A stretch of 8,955 nucleotides of DNA, taken from assembly GCA_023487865.1 (NCBI GenBank), contig JAMDBG010000129.1, forward strand, positions 1 to 8,955, written 5' to 3'. Below are positions 1 through 6,799 of this stretch, piece after piece. The notes under the pieces are model-generated. The model was given only the letters and a program-made list of their open reading frames with translations. It did not search any database and was not told where the DNA came from. Source of the DNA: Deltaproteobacteria bacterium. Lineage in GTDB: Bacteria > Desulfobacterota > Syntrophia > Syntrophales > UBA5619. A program made the translations under genes and the position numbers. The first letter of the stretch is position 1. Every line of letters begins with the position of its first letter.

Positions 1-2420
1 AACGCCTGCCTGCTGATCTCCGAGGGGGTGGCATAGGCCGAATAAGAGATAAGGCTTGACAGGGGCAGGAGCGTCGTGGATCCCCTCCCGCTGGCCACGG
101 CCAGATGCAGGTTCCGGACCTGATCCGGGTTCTCCCGCAGTTTCTCGGGAAGACGCACACGGATGTCTACCGCATCTCCATCCTCGTCCTCGTACGTGGA
201 GACCACCTCGCCCCCGACCAGGGCACCCACCGTCCGGACGATCTGATCGGTCATCACCCCGGCGCTTGCCGCCTTCTCGCGGTCCACGACGAGCCTGTAT
301 TCGGGGAGGTCATGTTCCAGGCTGATCTCGATGTCCTTGATCCCCTGTATTGCATACATCTTGCCACGCAGCTCGGCTGCATAGGTCTTGAGGCGCGCGA
401 TGTCCGTTCCGCGCAGGTTGACCTGGAGGGGCTTCCGGCTCTGACCGGACTCGTCAGCCTCCTCGATGGAGGTGATGACTCCGGGCAGTTGGATGAAATT
501 ATGACGGAAATCCTGCTGCACCTCCCTCTGGCTGAGCGCCCGCTCCTCCCGCTTCTTGAGCTTGACGAAGATGACACCGCTGCGGACCGTGCCGCTGTCC
601 CCTGCGCCGATCGTGGCGTAGGTATGGGCAACGGCGGGATGGGTATGGATCGCGCCGAGCAGCGCCTCCAGGCGCCCCCGGCTCTCGGCGATCGAGGCGT
701 CCGGTGCGGTCTTGAAGGTCACGTTGAACTCCCCACTGTCAATATCGGGGAAAAAGGCGGACTGGAGCGAACCAAAGGCCGCGATTCCACCGACAAAGGC
801 CGCCAGGGCGATCCCGAGAACTGTCTTGCGATGGTCCAGGGCCCAGCCGATCATCCGGCGGTAGCCGTCGGACACCCGGTCGAACCAGCCGTTGAATGCC
901 TCCAGCAGCTTCGCCAGGCCGCTCCTTTTCCCCTTAGCGGTGATCGCCGGATCGTGCCAGCGGGATGAGAGCATCGGATCCAGGGTGAACGAGACAAACA
1001 GAGAGACGAGGACGGCAAAGGCGACCGTTATCCCGAACTGGAAGAAGAAACGGCCGACGATCCCCTTCATGAAGGCCACCGGTACGAAGACGGCGACGAT
1101 CGACATCGTCGTGGCAAACACGGCGAGCCCGATTTCGCTGGTCCCATTGCGGGCGGCAACGATATGGTCCTCCCCGCGCTCCAGGTGCCGGACGATATTC
1201 TCCCGCACGACGATCGCATCGTCGATCAAAAGGCCGATGGCCAGCGACAGGGCCATCATCGTCATGACGTTGATCGACATCCCCAGCGCCTTCATGATGA
1301 TAAACGACGACAACACCGAAATCGGCAAGGTCACTCCCGTGATCACCGTGGAGCGCCAGGAGTTGATGAAGCAAAAAACGATCAGGACCGTCAGGATGCC
1401 GCCCAGGATGAGCGTCTGCTGGACGTCGTCAAGGGATTCGTGGATGAATACAGAGCTGTCGCGGACGACCGAGATTGCCATCCCCGGGGGGAGTTCGGTC
1501 CGCATGCCTTCCACCGTCCGTTTGACCGAGTCGGTGACATCGACAATGTTGGCACCGGCCTGCTTGAGGATGTCCAGCGACACGGCCGGGGCGCCATTGA
1601 CGAGGGCCAGCGAACGCTGCTCCTCCACCCCGTCCCTCACCCCGGCAACCTCTCCGAGACGGATCGGACGGCCGTTGCGCACCATGATCGACATCGCCCG
1701 GAACTGATCGACGCGGTCAGGCTTTCCCGAAACCCGGAGATTGACTTCAGTCGCCCCCCGGTTCAGCCGCCCCAGGGGGGTGTTCACGTTTTCCGACCGG
1801 AGTCCCGCCACGACGGCGTCGACTCCGAGTCCCAGGGCGTTGAGCCGCTCGGGATCGATGATGACATTGACTTCCCGTTTCCTGGCCCCGACCAGGTCCA
1901 CCTTCCCCACCCCGGCGATTCCCTCGAAGCGACGCTTGACGTTCTTCTCGACATAGACGGTCAGGTCCCGGGGGGAGAGCGTTTCCGACCGGACGGCAAG
2001 CGATATGATGGGCATCGCGTTAAAGTCGAGCTTCTGGATGATCGGCTCTTCGATCCCCTTGGGAAGAATGCCCCGGATGGCGCTTACCTTGGCCCGCGCC
2101 TCCTGGGTCACCTCGTTGAGTTTCTCCTCCAGGCGGAACTCAACCACAACAGTGGAGACCCCCTCGCGGGAGAAGGAATAGACATGCTTCACACCGGAGA
2201 TGCCGTTGACGGCTTCCTCGACCCTTTTGGAGACCTCACGCTCCACGCTCTCGGGGCTGGCACCGGGGAATATCGTCACAATGGAAAGGACGGGGATTTC
2301 CACATTCGGATACATCTCGACGGGGAGCCACCGGTAGGAGGAGATCCCCAGGGTGACGAGCACCAGGATCATCACGGTTGCGAAGACCGGTCTGCGGATG
2401 GAAAGATCGGACAGGATCAT
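1..2420 (-). CDS. RND efflux pump inner-membrane subunit (AcrB/HAE1 family), 3' end cut by window edge
   Basis: This encodes the proton-driven inner-membrane pump of a tripartite RND efflux system. It would take up substrates from the periplasm or outer leaflet and pass them to an outer-membrane channel through the adaptor encoded just upstream. I translated 806 codons with no stop; family members are usually about 1,020 to 1,060 residues, so roughly the last 220 to 250 are outside the window. The N-terminus (MILSDLSIRRPVFATVMI) is the typical RND opening with TM1. Residues about 36-52 (MYPNVEIPVLSIVTIFPGA) begin the porter domain. The TM4 proton-relay pair is intact as D400-D401 in GLLIDDAIVVRENI. 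TM2-TM6 end near FTLDPMLSSRW, followed by the second porter half. The TM10 lysine lies beyond the edge. The start at 2420 is supported by a GGGGAG ribosome site 7 bases upstream, inside the adaptor gene. The substrate cannot be inferred. Confidence 0.96.
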   Translation of the reverse strand, partial: MILSDLSIRRPVFATVMILVLVTLGISSYRWLPVEMYPNVEIPVLSIVTIFPGASPESVEREVSKRVEEAVNGISGVKHVYSFSREGVSTVVVEFRLEEKLNEVTQEARAKVSAIRGILPKGIEEPIIQKLDFNAMPIISLAVRSETLSPRDLTVYVEKNVKRRFEGIAGVGKVDLVGARKREVNVIIDPERLNALGLGVDAVVAGLRSENVNTPLGRLNRGATEVNLRVSGKPDRVDQFRAMSIMVRNGRPIRLGEVAGVRDGVEEQRSLALVNGAPAVSLDILKQAGANIVDVTDSVKRTVEGMRTELPPGMAISVVRDSSVFIHESLDDVQQTLILGGILTVLIVFCFINSWRSTVITGVTLPISVLSSFIIMKALGMSINVMTMMALSLAIGLLIDDAIVVRENIVRHLERGEDHIVAARNGTSEIGLAVFATTMSIVAVFVPVAFMKGIVGRFFFQFGITVAFAVLVSLFVSFTLDPMLSSRWHDPAITAKGKRSGLAKLLEAFNGWFDRVSDGYRRMIGWALDHRKTVLGIALAAFVGGIAAFGSLQSAFFPDIDSGEFNVTFKTAPDASIAESRGRLEALLGAIHTHPAVAHTYATIGAGDSGTVRSGVIFVKLKKREERALSQREVQQDFRHNFIQLPGVITSIEEADESGQSRKPLQVNLRGTDIARLKTYAAELRGKMYAIQGIKDIEISLEHDLPEYRLVVDREKAASAGVMTDQIVRTVGALVGGEVVSTYEDEDGDAVDIRVRLPEKLRENPDQVRNLHLAVASGRGSTTLLPLSSLISYSAYATPSEISRQA

Positions 2421-2423
2421 GGC

Positions 2424-3584
2424 TCAGCTCCCCTGCTTCCGGGCGATAAGGAGCTTATCACCCTCCTTGATGTTGAAGGCGCCTCTGACGACGTAGATTT
2501 CCGCCGGCTTGAGGCCGGCGGTGATCTCCACTCCCCCTTCCGTGACAAGGCCCGTCCGGACCTCACGGGACTTTGCCAGCTCTCCTTCAACGATGAAGAG
2601 CCTCGCCTTCCTTCCTGCAACATCCCAGCCCGAGAGGGCCTCGCGGGGAACGAGGATGACCCCGTCACGCCTGCCGGTGACAATATGGCCCTGAACGAAT
2701 AGCCCCCCCTTGAGTTCGCCCGCCGTGTTGTCCACCTCCGCGATCACCCGGACCGAACGGTCCGCTTCGTTGACCGCCGGATTGATGAACATGACGGTCC
2801 CTTTAAAGGTCCTGCCGGGAAGGGCGTCCGTTGAGAATTCCAGCGGCTGACTGCGCCGCAACCCGGCCATCGAGGCCGAGGGCACGGAAACGGTCAGGTT
2901 CAACACACGGTTGTCCACGATGTGGAAAAGAGGCTGGTTGGAACCGGCTTCCCCGACCAGATCGCCCACGTTCGCCCGGCGTTCGGAGACGACTCCCTCG
3001 ATCGGAGAGACGATCCGTCCCTTCGCAAGGCGGGTCCGCACCTGGTTGAGATCCTCCTGCGCAGCGCGAACCTGGGCGCTCGCCGCTTCGACCCGCGATG
3101 CCGCGGCCTCCGCCTCCGACACGGCATCGTCGAGTGCCTGCTGCGTCGCCAGACCGCTCTCCTTGAGCTGTTTCATCCTTTCGAGTTCGCGCCGGGCACG
3201 GTTTTCTGCAACCCTGGCCTGGAGTTCCGCGGCCTTCGCCGATCCCAGTGCGGCCTCGGTCCGTTTGACAAACGCCTCCTGTTCGCGGATATCGATCCTG
3301 GCCAGCGGCTCCCCCTTCTTCACCCGAACCCACTCGGCGACATAGACTTCACTGACGAGGCCTGCCACTTCGGATTTGACGTCCACCTCGAACTTGGGGG
3401 CCAGGGTCCCCGTCACGTCGATCCCCTCCGTCACCACGCCGACCGCAGCGACGGCCGCTTCCACGGCGACGGGCGGACGGACGGCTTCAGGGGCGGTCTG
3501 TTTTGCGGCTTCTCCGCCCCCCGAACAGGCCGCGATCGGAATGATCACCACGAAAACCAAGACAACAAACAGGAGCCGTTTCAT
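2424..3584 (-). CDS. RND efflux periplasmic adaptor lipoprotein (membrane fusion protein, AcrA/MdtA type)
   Basis: This adaptor links the inner-membrane pump to an outer-membrane channel. The 386-residue protein starts with a lipoprotein signal: K2-R3, a hydrophobic run at 4-19 and a lipobox IAAC with Cys20, so it is probably lipid-anchored and faces the periplasm. Domains in order: first half-lipoyl motif about 66-100, alpha-helical coiled-coil hairpin about 101-187 (rich in Ala, Glu, Arg and Gln), second half-lipoyl motif about 188-222 (SPIEGVVSERRANVGDLV), beta-barrel about 228-300 (with FINPAVNEADRSVRVIAEVDN, typical of the family), and membrane-proximal domain about 305-380. The length is normal. 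Its ATG overlaps the stop of the upstream tetR gene by four bases (ATGA), suggesting translational coupling. Its TGA is 3 bases before the pump start. The family is clear; the exported compound is not known. Confidence 0.96.
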   Translation of the reverse strand: MKRLLFVVLVFVVIIPIAACSGGGEAAKQTAPEAVRPPVAVEAAVAAVGVVTEGIDVTGTLAPKFEVDVKSEVAGLVSEVYVAEWVRVKKGEPLARIDIREQEAFVKRTEAALGSAKAAELQARVAENRARRELERMKQLKESGLATQQALDDAVSEAEAAASRVEAASAQVRAAQEDLNQVRTRLAKGRIVSPIEGVVSERRANVGDLVGEAGSNQPLFHIVDNRVLNLTVSVPSASMAGLRRSQPLEFSTDALPGRTFKGTVMFINPAVNEADRSVRVIAEVDNTAGELKGGLFVQGHIVTGRRDGVILVPREALSGWDVAGRKARLFIVEGELAKSREVRTGLVTEGGVEITAGLKPAEIYVVRGAFNIKEGDKLLIARKQGS

Positions 3585-4294
3585 ATGCTTTTTCCCTTTC
3601 CTTTGTCGTTACCGGCCGCTATGCCGTCAAAAACCAGATGCAGGAGCCGCTTGAGCGTGTCACGATTGATCCGGGAGGCTTGGCAGCAGATCTGGTCCTC
3701 GACCGCGATTTCCATGGTCCCCAGGATAATCCAGGCCATATCGCCGGCGCTACCGGACCGGAATTCGCCGCTTTGGATCCCCTCCTTCACAAACCGGGCG
3801 ATGAGATCATGATACCTATGGTGGTAAACGTCGAAATCGAAATAGGGGGCCTGCCCCGGCGGACCGAAGTATACGGCGTGCATCAAGCGGATAAAATCCC
3901 GGTCCTGCTGAACATAAAGGAAGCCTTTCATAAGCATCTCTGTGAGCCGCTTCCGGACGCTCCCCTTTCCTTTCCTGTAGACATCGGCCACCGCTTCGAG
4001 ACGGCCGAAGTGTGTCCGCATCAAATCCAGGAAAAGACCCTCCTTACTTCCGAAATAGTAATAAAGGACCGGTTTTGTCACGCCGGCCGCCTCCACAAGC
4101 TCCCGGACCGTCGTCGCGGAATAACCGCGCTGAGTGAAAAGCGTGAGGGCCGCCCTCATGAGTTTTTCCCGGATAGGCCCCTCCGGTTTTACCCCCTGCG
4201 CTTCCCTTCGAAACGCGGCTCCCTCCCGCTTTCCCCGACGCTTCCCGGGTGCCGCCTGACTTTCCGGCATCGTCGGGCGCCTCTCTTCCGTCAT
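3581..4294 (-). CDS. TetR/AcrR-family transcriptional regulator of the adjacent RND operon
   Basis: This is a 237-residue one-domain-plus-ligand-pocket repressor. After a basic, Arg/Lys-rich N-terminal tail of about 40 residues comes a typical TetR DNA-binding domain at about 41-87: IREKLMRAALTLFTQRGYSATT, then the helix-turn-helix VRELVEAAGVTKPVLYYYF and GSKEGL. The C-terminal half (about 90-237) is a helical ligand and dimer domain that is not conserved enough to name the inducer. The frame stays open up to an ATG at 4384, but I chose 4294: AGGAGAGGGG precedes it, and the longer form would translate through the promoter and operator. M9 (4270) is a further alternative. The gene is first in a tetR-adaptor-pump operon and is joined to the adaptor by an ATGA overlap. 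Its likely role is local repression of efflux, relieved by a pump substrate; that role is inferred from position and the upstream palindrome. Confidence 0.95.
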   Translation of the reverse strand: MTEERRPTMPESQAAPGKRRGKREGAAFRREAQGVKPEGPIREKLMRAALTLFTQRGYSATTVRELVEAAGVTKPVLYYYFGSKEGLFLDLMRTHFGRLEAVADVYRKGKGSVRKRLTEMLMKGFLYVQQDRDFIRLMHAVYFGPPGQAPYFDFDVYHHRYHDLIARFVKEGIQSGEFRSGSAGDMAWIILGTMEIAVEDQICCQASRINRDTLKRLLHLVFDGIAAGNDKGKGKSI

Positions 4295-4317
4295 GACCGA
4301 TACCCCTCTCCTGATTT

Positions 4318-4333
4318 TACCGACCGGTAGGTA
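4318..4333. promoter_or_regulatory. Near-palindromic probable TetR operator
   Basis: The sequence TACCGACCGGTAGGTA is a 16-base inverted repeat with a perfect ACCGGT core and matching TACC/GGTA arms. Only the symmetric pair at positions 5 and 12 is mismatched. It lies 24 bases upstream of the chosen tetR start and covers the -10 region of the predicted promoter. Palindromes of this size are usual TetR-family operators, so autoregulation of the efflux operon is the simplest reading. Binding is inferred. Confidence 0.7.
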
Positions 4334-4356
4334 TACGATCATTGACCGCTTGTCAA
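4328..4356 (-). promoter_or_regulatory. Predicted sigma-70-type promoter of the tetR-adaptor-RND operon
   Basis: On the minus strand a perfect TTGACA (-35) lies at 4356-4351. The -10 could be TACCTA at 4333-4328, with 17-base spacing, or TATACC at 4335-4330, with 15-base spacing. Neither -10 is perfect. Both overlap the palindrome at 4318-4333, so a bound repressor would block RNA polymerase. A short run of T residues precedes the -35 element. The promoter is predicted from sequence alone. Confidence 0.6.
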
Positions 4357-4476
4357 GAAAAAAATGCGATCCTACAGCGATCAAGAGAATACCCGTTTAT
4401 TCCCGATCCCCTTTACGCCGCAATGTATGCAATATGATTTAATTTTTACTGAGGATTGCGTTGAAAGCCGTCATCG

Positions 4477-4492
4477 AAGCGGTATTCCGCTT
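4477..4492. repeat. Perfect 6-bp hairpin in the intergenic region
   Basis: AAGCGG and CCGCTT form a perfect inverted repeat around a four-base loop. It lies just after the U-tract of the terminator-like hairpin in the direction of transcription and before the efflux promoter. It has no T-run on either side, so it is not a classical terminator alone. It could stabilise the 3' end of the upstream transcript or be chance. Confidence 0.35.
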
Positions 4493-4496
4493 ACCG

Positions 4497-4515
4497 AAAA
4501 ACAACCACCTGGTTG
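4497..4515 (-). terminator. Short intrinsic-terminator-like hairpin after the transporter gene
   Basis: On the minus strand CAACC-AGGT-GGTTG forms a 5-bp stem with a four-base loop, followed directly by TTTTT. It begins 33 bases after the stop codon of the transporter, as expected for the end of the mutase-transporter operon, and precedes the promoter of the efflux operon. The stem is short and only three of five pairs are G-C, so termination may be partial. Confidence 0.5.
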
Positions 4516-4547
4516 GAGTCATCGGTTCGGTCTTGCCGTTGAGGGAT

Positions 4548-5957
4548 CTACCCGATCAGTCCCACCATTTTCCAGTAAAGAATGCTGATCGCCAGTGTAA
4601 CCAGACAGGAAAACAGGTAAATGATGCCGGCCAGATGAAGCTGCCCGGGTGTCCATGCCGCTTTGGCCGCGATGGATTCGCCGATGATTGCGAAGGGCTG
4701 CTGATAGGACATGAAAAAGCAGTTTCCCGACATGACAAACAGAAAGAAAAACGCCAGCGGATGGATGCCGAAATCGGCGGCCAGCATGGGCAGGAACGGA
4801 ACGACGAAAGGGATCGTCGCATAGAGCTGCGCCACATCCACAAAACGCCATACAAAAAAGAAGATCAGTAAGAGAAACATCAGCAGCCAATGATTGCCCG
4901 CCAATGTCTTGATGACCGGACCGAGCGATTTGCTCAGGAAGGCGGCCACACCCGTTTCCTGTAAGAGCATCCCCATCCCCATGATGGTGCCTACAAACAG
5001 GACGAAGTCCCAACTGATCGCCGTCCCGATATCCTTGGCCTTGATCACGCCGAATACCGCCAGCAGGACAAACGCCCCCAGGCAGACGGTGACATCGGGG
5101 ATTCCGTGGACGCGTCCACTGACCAGCAGCAGGAAGGTCATCAGGAGTATGGCCAACGTCGCCTTTTCCCGGATGCTGATCGGCCCGAGCGCCCTGTATT
5201 CGGCCTTGAAGACGTCTCTGTCGATGTTCAGCTCCTCGGCCGGTTTCATGACCCGGTACAGGACGAGGATAAAAAGGAACGACAGAACCGCCGACGGAAA
5301 CAGGAGCGCCTTCAACCAAGAATCGAAGTCGATAGTCCTTTGCAGACCGGGAACGGCGTCAAAGAAACCGATGGCCGCCGGTCCCCACAGGGAGCCGGTG
5401 AGCCAGCCGCTTCCCGGTATCAGCACCATGGACCAGGCCGCCAGCAGGATGAGACCCGCCCCTTTGGATCCGTATTGCAGACGGCATATCTCCACGGAGG
5501 CCACCGCGATCGGGATGACGATGGCGATTCTGACCATGATGGAAGGGGTCAGGACCGACAGGATCAGCCCGATGATGACCCAGGAGAGGGTGAGGCTGAA
5601 ATAACTGGGCCTGAACAGGCCGATAACCCGGTAAGCCAGCCGCCTGCCCAGCCCGGTGGAGTTAAGGGCAAAACCAAAAAACAGCGCAGGAATCAGGATC
5701 CAGATCGCCCGGGTGGTATACCCGTTGAAGGTGATGGAATTCTTGATGCCGGACAGTGTCAGGATCAGCAGCATGACCATGCTGCCAATCGACAGAGGGA
5801 CCCATTTCGTACCGAAAATCCAGATGCCGACGGCTACAAAGATCGACATCAAGACCGCATGACCGGCGGAATTCAGGCCCGGCGCGAAGGGTCTGATAAT
5901 CCCTATGCCGAGCCCGAATGCCGTAAAAAGGACGATACCCCATACGCGTGTGTTCAT
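4548..5957 (-). CDS. SLC13/DASS-family (ArsB/NhaD superfamily) anion transporter
   Basis: This is a polytopic inner-membrane protein of about 469 residues, the normal size for divalent-anion:sodium symporters, whose usual substrates are succinate, citrate, malate or sulfate. I count roughly ten or more hydrophobic segments across the protein. Family-like parts, numbered from the upstream Met, are LTPSIMVRIAIVIPI at about 137-151, which resembles the first substrate/sodium signature (usually PSNTAR), and SWDFVLFVGTIMGMGMLLQETGVAAF at about 316-341, a typical second-repeat opening. SGNCFFMSYQQPFAIIG at about 411-427 sits at the second signature. The Asn-Thr of the first signature is not preserved. 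Two ATGs are adjacent (5960 and 5957). AAGG lies 3 bases from the first and 6 from the second, so I prefer 5957. The gene starts 16 bases after the ferredoxin-like gene stop and ends the operon. Context with methylmalonyl-CoA enzymes suggests a dicarboxylate such as succinate; this is inference. Confidence 0.85.
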   Translation of the reverse strand: MNTRVWGIVLFTAFGLGIGIIRPFAPGLNSAGHAVLMSIFVAVGIWIFGTKWVPLSIGSMVMLLILTLSGIKNSITFNGYTTRAIWILIPALFFGFALNSTGLGRRLAYRVIGLFRPSYFSLTLSWVIIGLILSVLTPSIMVRIAIVIPIAVASVEICRLQYGSKGAGLILLAAWSMVLIPGSGWLTGSLWGPAAIGFFDAVPGLQRTIDFDSWLKALLFPSAVLSFLFILVLYRVMKPAEELNIDRDVFKAEYRALGPISIREKATLAILLMTFLLLVSGRVHGIPDVTVCLGAFVLLAVFGVIKAKDIGTAISWDFVLFVGTIMGMGMLLQETGVAAFLSKSLGPVIKTLAGNHWLLMFLLLIFFFVWRFVDVAQLYATIPFVVPFLPMLAADFGIHPLAFFFLFVMSGNCFFMSYQQPFAIIGESIAAKAAWTPGQLHLAGIIYLFSCLVTLAISILYWKMVGLIG

Positions 5958-5973
5958 CATCCACCTTTATCTA

Positions 5974-6336
5974 TCAGACAAGCGTATAGAGGGGAAACAG
6001 ATACGAAACCGCCGAATCCGGGCAACTTGTTCGGCAGTTGCCGCAATGCCAGCACTCATCGGCATAACGGACCACCGGTCCTTTCTTCGTCATGACGAGG
6101 ATCAGGCCGGGGCAGTCCTCCACGCACTTGCCGCACTTGTGGCAGTGGCCGCAGTGAAAGCAGCGCTCCGCTTCCGCGGCCGCTGAGCCTTTCAATCTGG
6201 CGTTCTTCTCGGCAAACGTGATCTCCGTTAAGCGGAGCCCCTCGATTCGCGGCTTTTTCTCGTAATATTCAGAGTTGAGCATCCCTCTCCAATTCTTCCG
6301 TCGAGATCGATGCAACCAGTCCCCCGGATCCTCCAT
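5974..6336 (-). CDS. Small 2x[4Fe-4S] ferredoxin-like protein resembling a detached GltD-type C-terminal domain
   Basis: This is a predicted soluble electron-transfer protein of 120 residues. Two complete CxxCxxCxxxCP motifs are visible: C65, C68, C71, C75 and C95, C98, C101, C105, each fit to hold one [4Fe-4S] cluster. Two additional cysteines, C59 and C62, precede the first motif, giving the string CFHCGHCHKCGKCVEDCP. The segment before it (PRIEGLRLTEITFAEKNARL then AEAERC) resembles the linker leading into C-terminal iron-sulfur domains of GltD-like FAD/NAD(P)H oxidoreductases, but no flavin or NAD domain is present here. I chose the start at 6336 because AAGGAG lies 10 bases upstream. The longer start at 6357 has no visible ribosome site. 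A third ATG at 6282 with GGAG 4 bases upstream is also possible and would keep all cysteines. It sits between the CoA-transferase remnant and the transporter. The electron donor and acceptor are unknown. Confidence 0.85.
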   Translation of the reverse strand: MEDPGDWLHRSRRKNWRGMLNSEYYEKKPRIEGLRLTEITFAEKNARLKGSAAAEAERCFHCGHCHKCGKCVEDCPGLILVMTKKGPVVRYADECWHCGNCRTSCPDSAVSYLFPLYTLV

Positions 6337-6388
6337 GGACTCTTCTCTCCTTCCCATTCATAAGCTGGGTTTAAAGTGGAACATCCTT

Positions 6389-6798
6389 CTATCCCTTCAT
6401 GCCCCCCGTCTGCCTGAGCTTCGCATGAAACGAACCGGCTTCCTCCATAAGGACGGGGATATGCCCCGGTTGTCTTTTTGCCCTCTCCAGGTAATCCGAC
6501 AGCATCCCCCTGTAATCGGGGTGCGCGCATTGGCGGATGATCTCTTCCGCTCTCTCGCGCGGATCAAGCCCACGAAGATCGGCCAGCCCCTGTTCCGTCA
6601 CAAGGATATCGCCGAGATCGGAGATGACGATCGCCTTGATCCGCTCCGCAAGAACCCCAAACGTGGTCTTGGGGAAACCCATGGTACTCCCCGAGGTAGC
6701 CACCATCATTCCATCCCGGAAAAGCAGGGCCGCCGCGTCGGCCGTCACGATCTTATCGAGGGATCCCCGATGTCTTATCCGTTCCCGGATGTCGCCAT
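6389..6798 (-). pseudogene. Internally deleted acetyl-CoA hydrolase / succinate CoA-transferase remnant
   Basis: The full enzyme (about 500 residues) moves CoA between succinyl-CoA and acids such as acetate or propionate. Here only the two ends remain. The N-terminal part (RERIRHRGSLDKIVTADAAA through GFPKTTFGVLAERI) matches the family's opening. It is followed within about 15 residues by the C-terminal part (DILVTEQGLADLRGLDPRER, then AHPDYRGMLSDYLERA, to the end). Roughly 370 to 400 central residues, including the catalytic Glu region, are absent. The junction lies near 6610-6645 and is in frame. The start is also damaged: a strong GGGGGAG precedes an ATG at 6798, but that ATG reads only MATSGNG before TAA, one base out of frame with the homologous reading. 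The only in-frame start candidate noted is GTG at 6748, which would cut into homologous sequence and give 119 residues. It is almost certainly not an active transferase; a real product of unknown role or an assembly collapse cannot be excluded. Confidence 0.85.
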
Positions 6799-6799
6799 T

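Noticed and set aside
105..968. A 287-codon open frame on the plus strand
   Set aside because: It is antisense to the RND pump's second porter half; no domain and no convincing ribosome site.
1164..2702. A 512-codon open frame on the plus strand
   Set aside because: It is antisense to the RND pump and the end of the adaptor. The composition is low-information and very His/Asp/Gly-rich; no motif is visible.
4295..4384. Possible 30-residue N-terminal extension of the TetR regulator from ATG 4384
   Set aside because: The extension would run through the promoter and operator, has no ribosome site, and its residues do not resemble a TetR N-terminus; 4294 has a good purine-rich site.
5106..6095. 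A 329-codon plus-strand frame rich in Asp, Arg, Gln and Gly
   Set aside because: It is a mirror of the hydrophobic transporter gene: antisense of membrane-protein codons gives this polar composition.
6608..6635. Six-base direct repeat (ATCGCC) near the deletion junction of the CoA-transferase remnant
   Set aside because: It is too short and too common in this GC-rich DNA to claim as the cause of the deletion; the exact breakpoint is not known.
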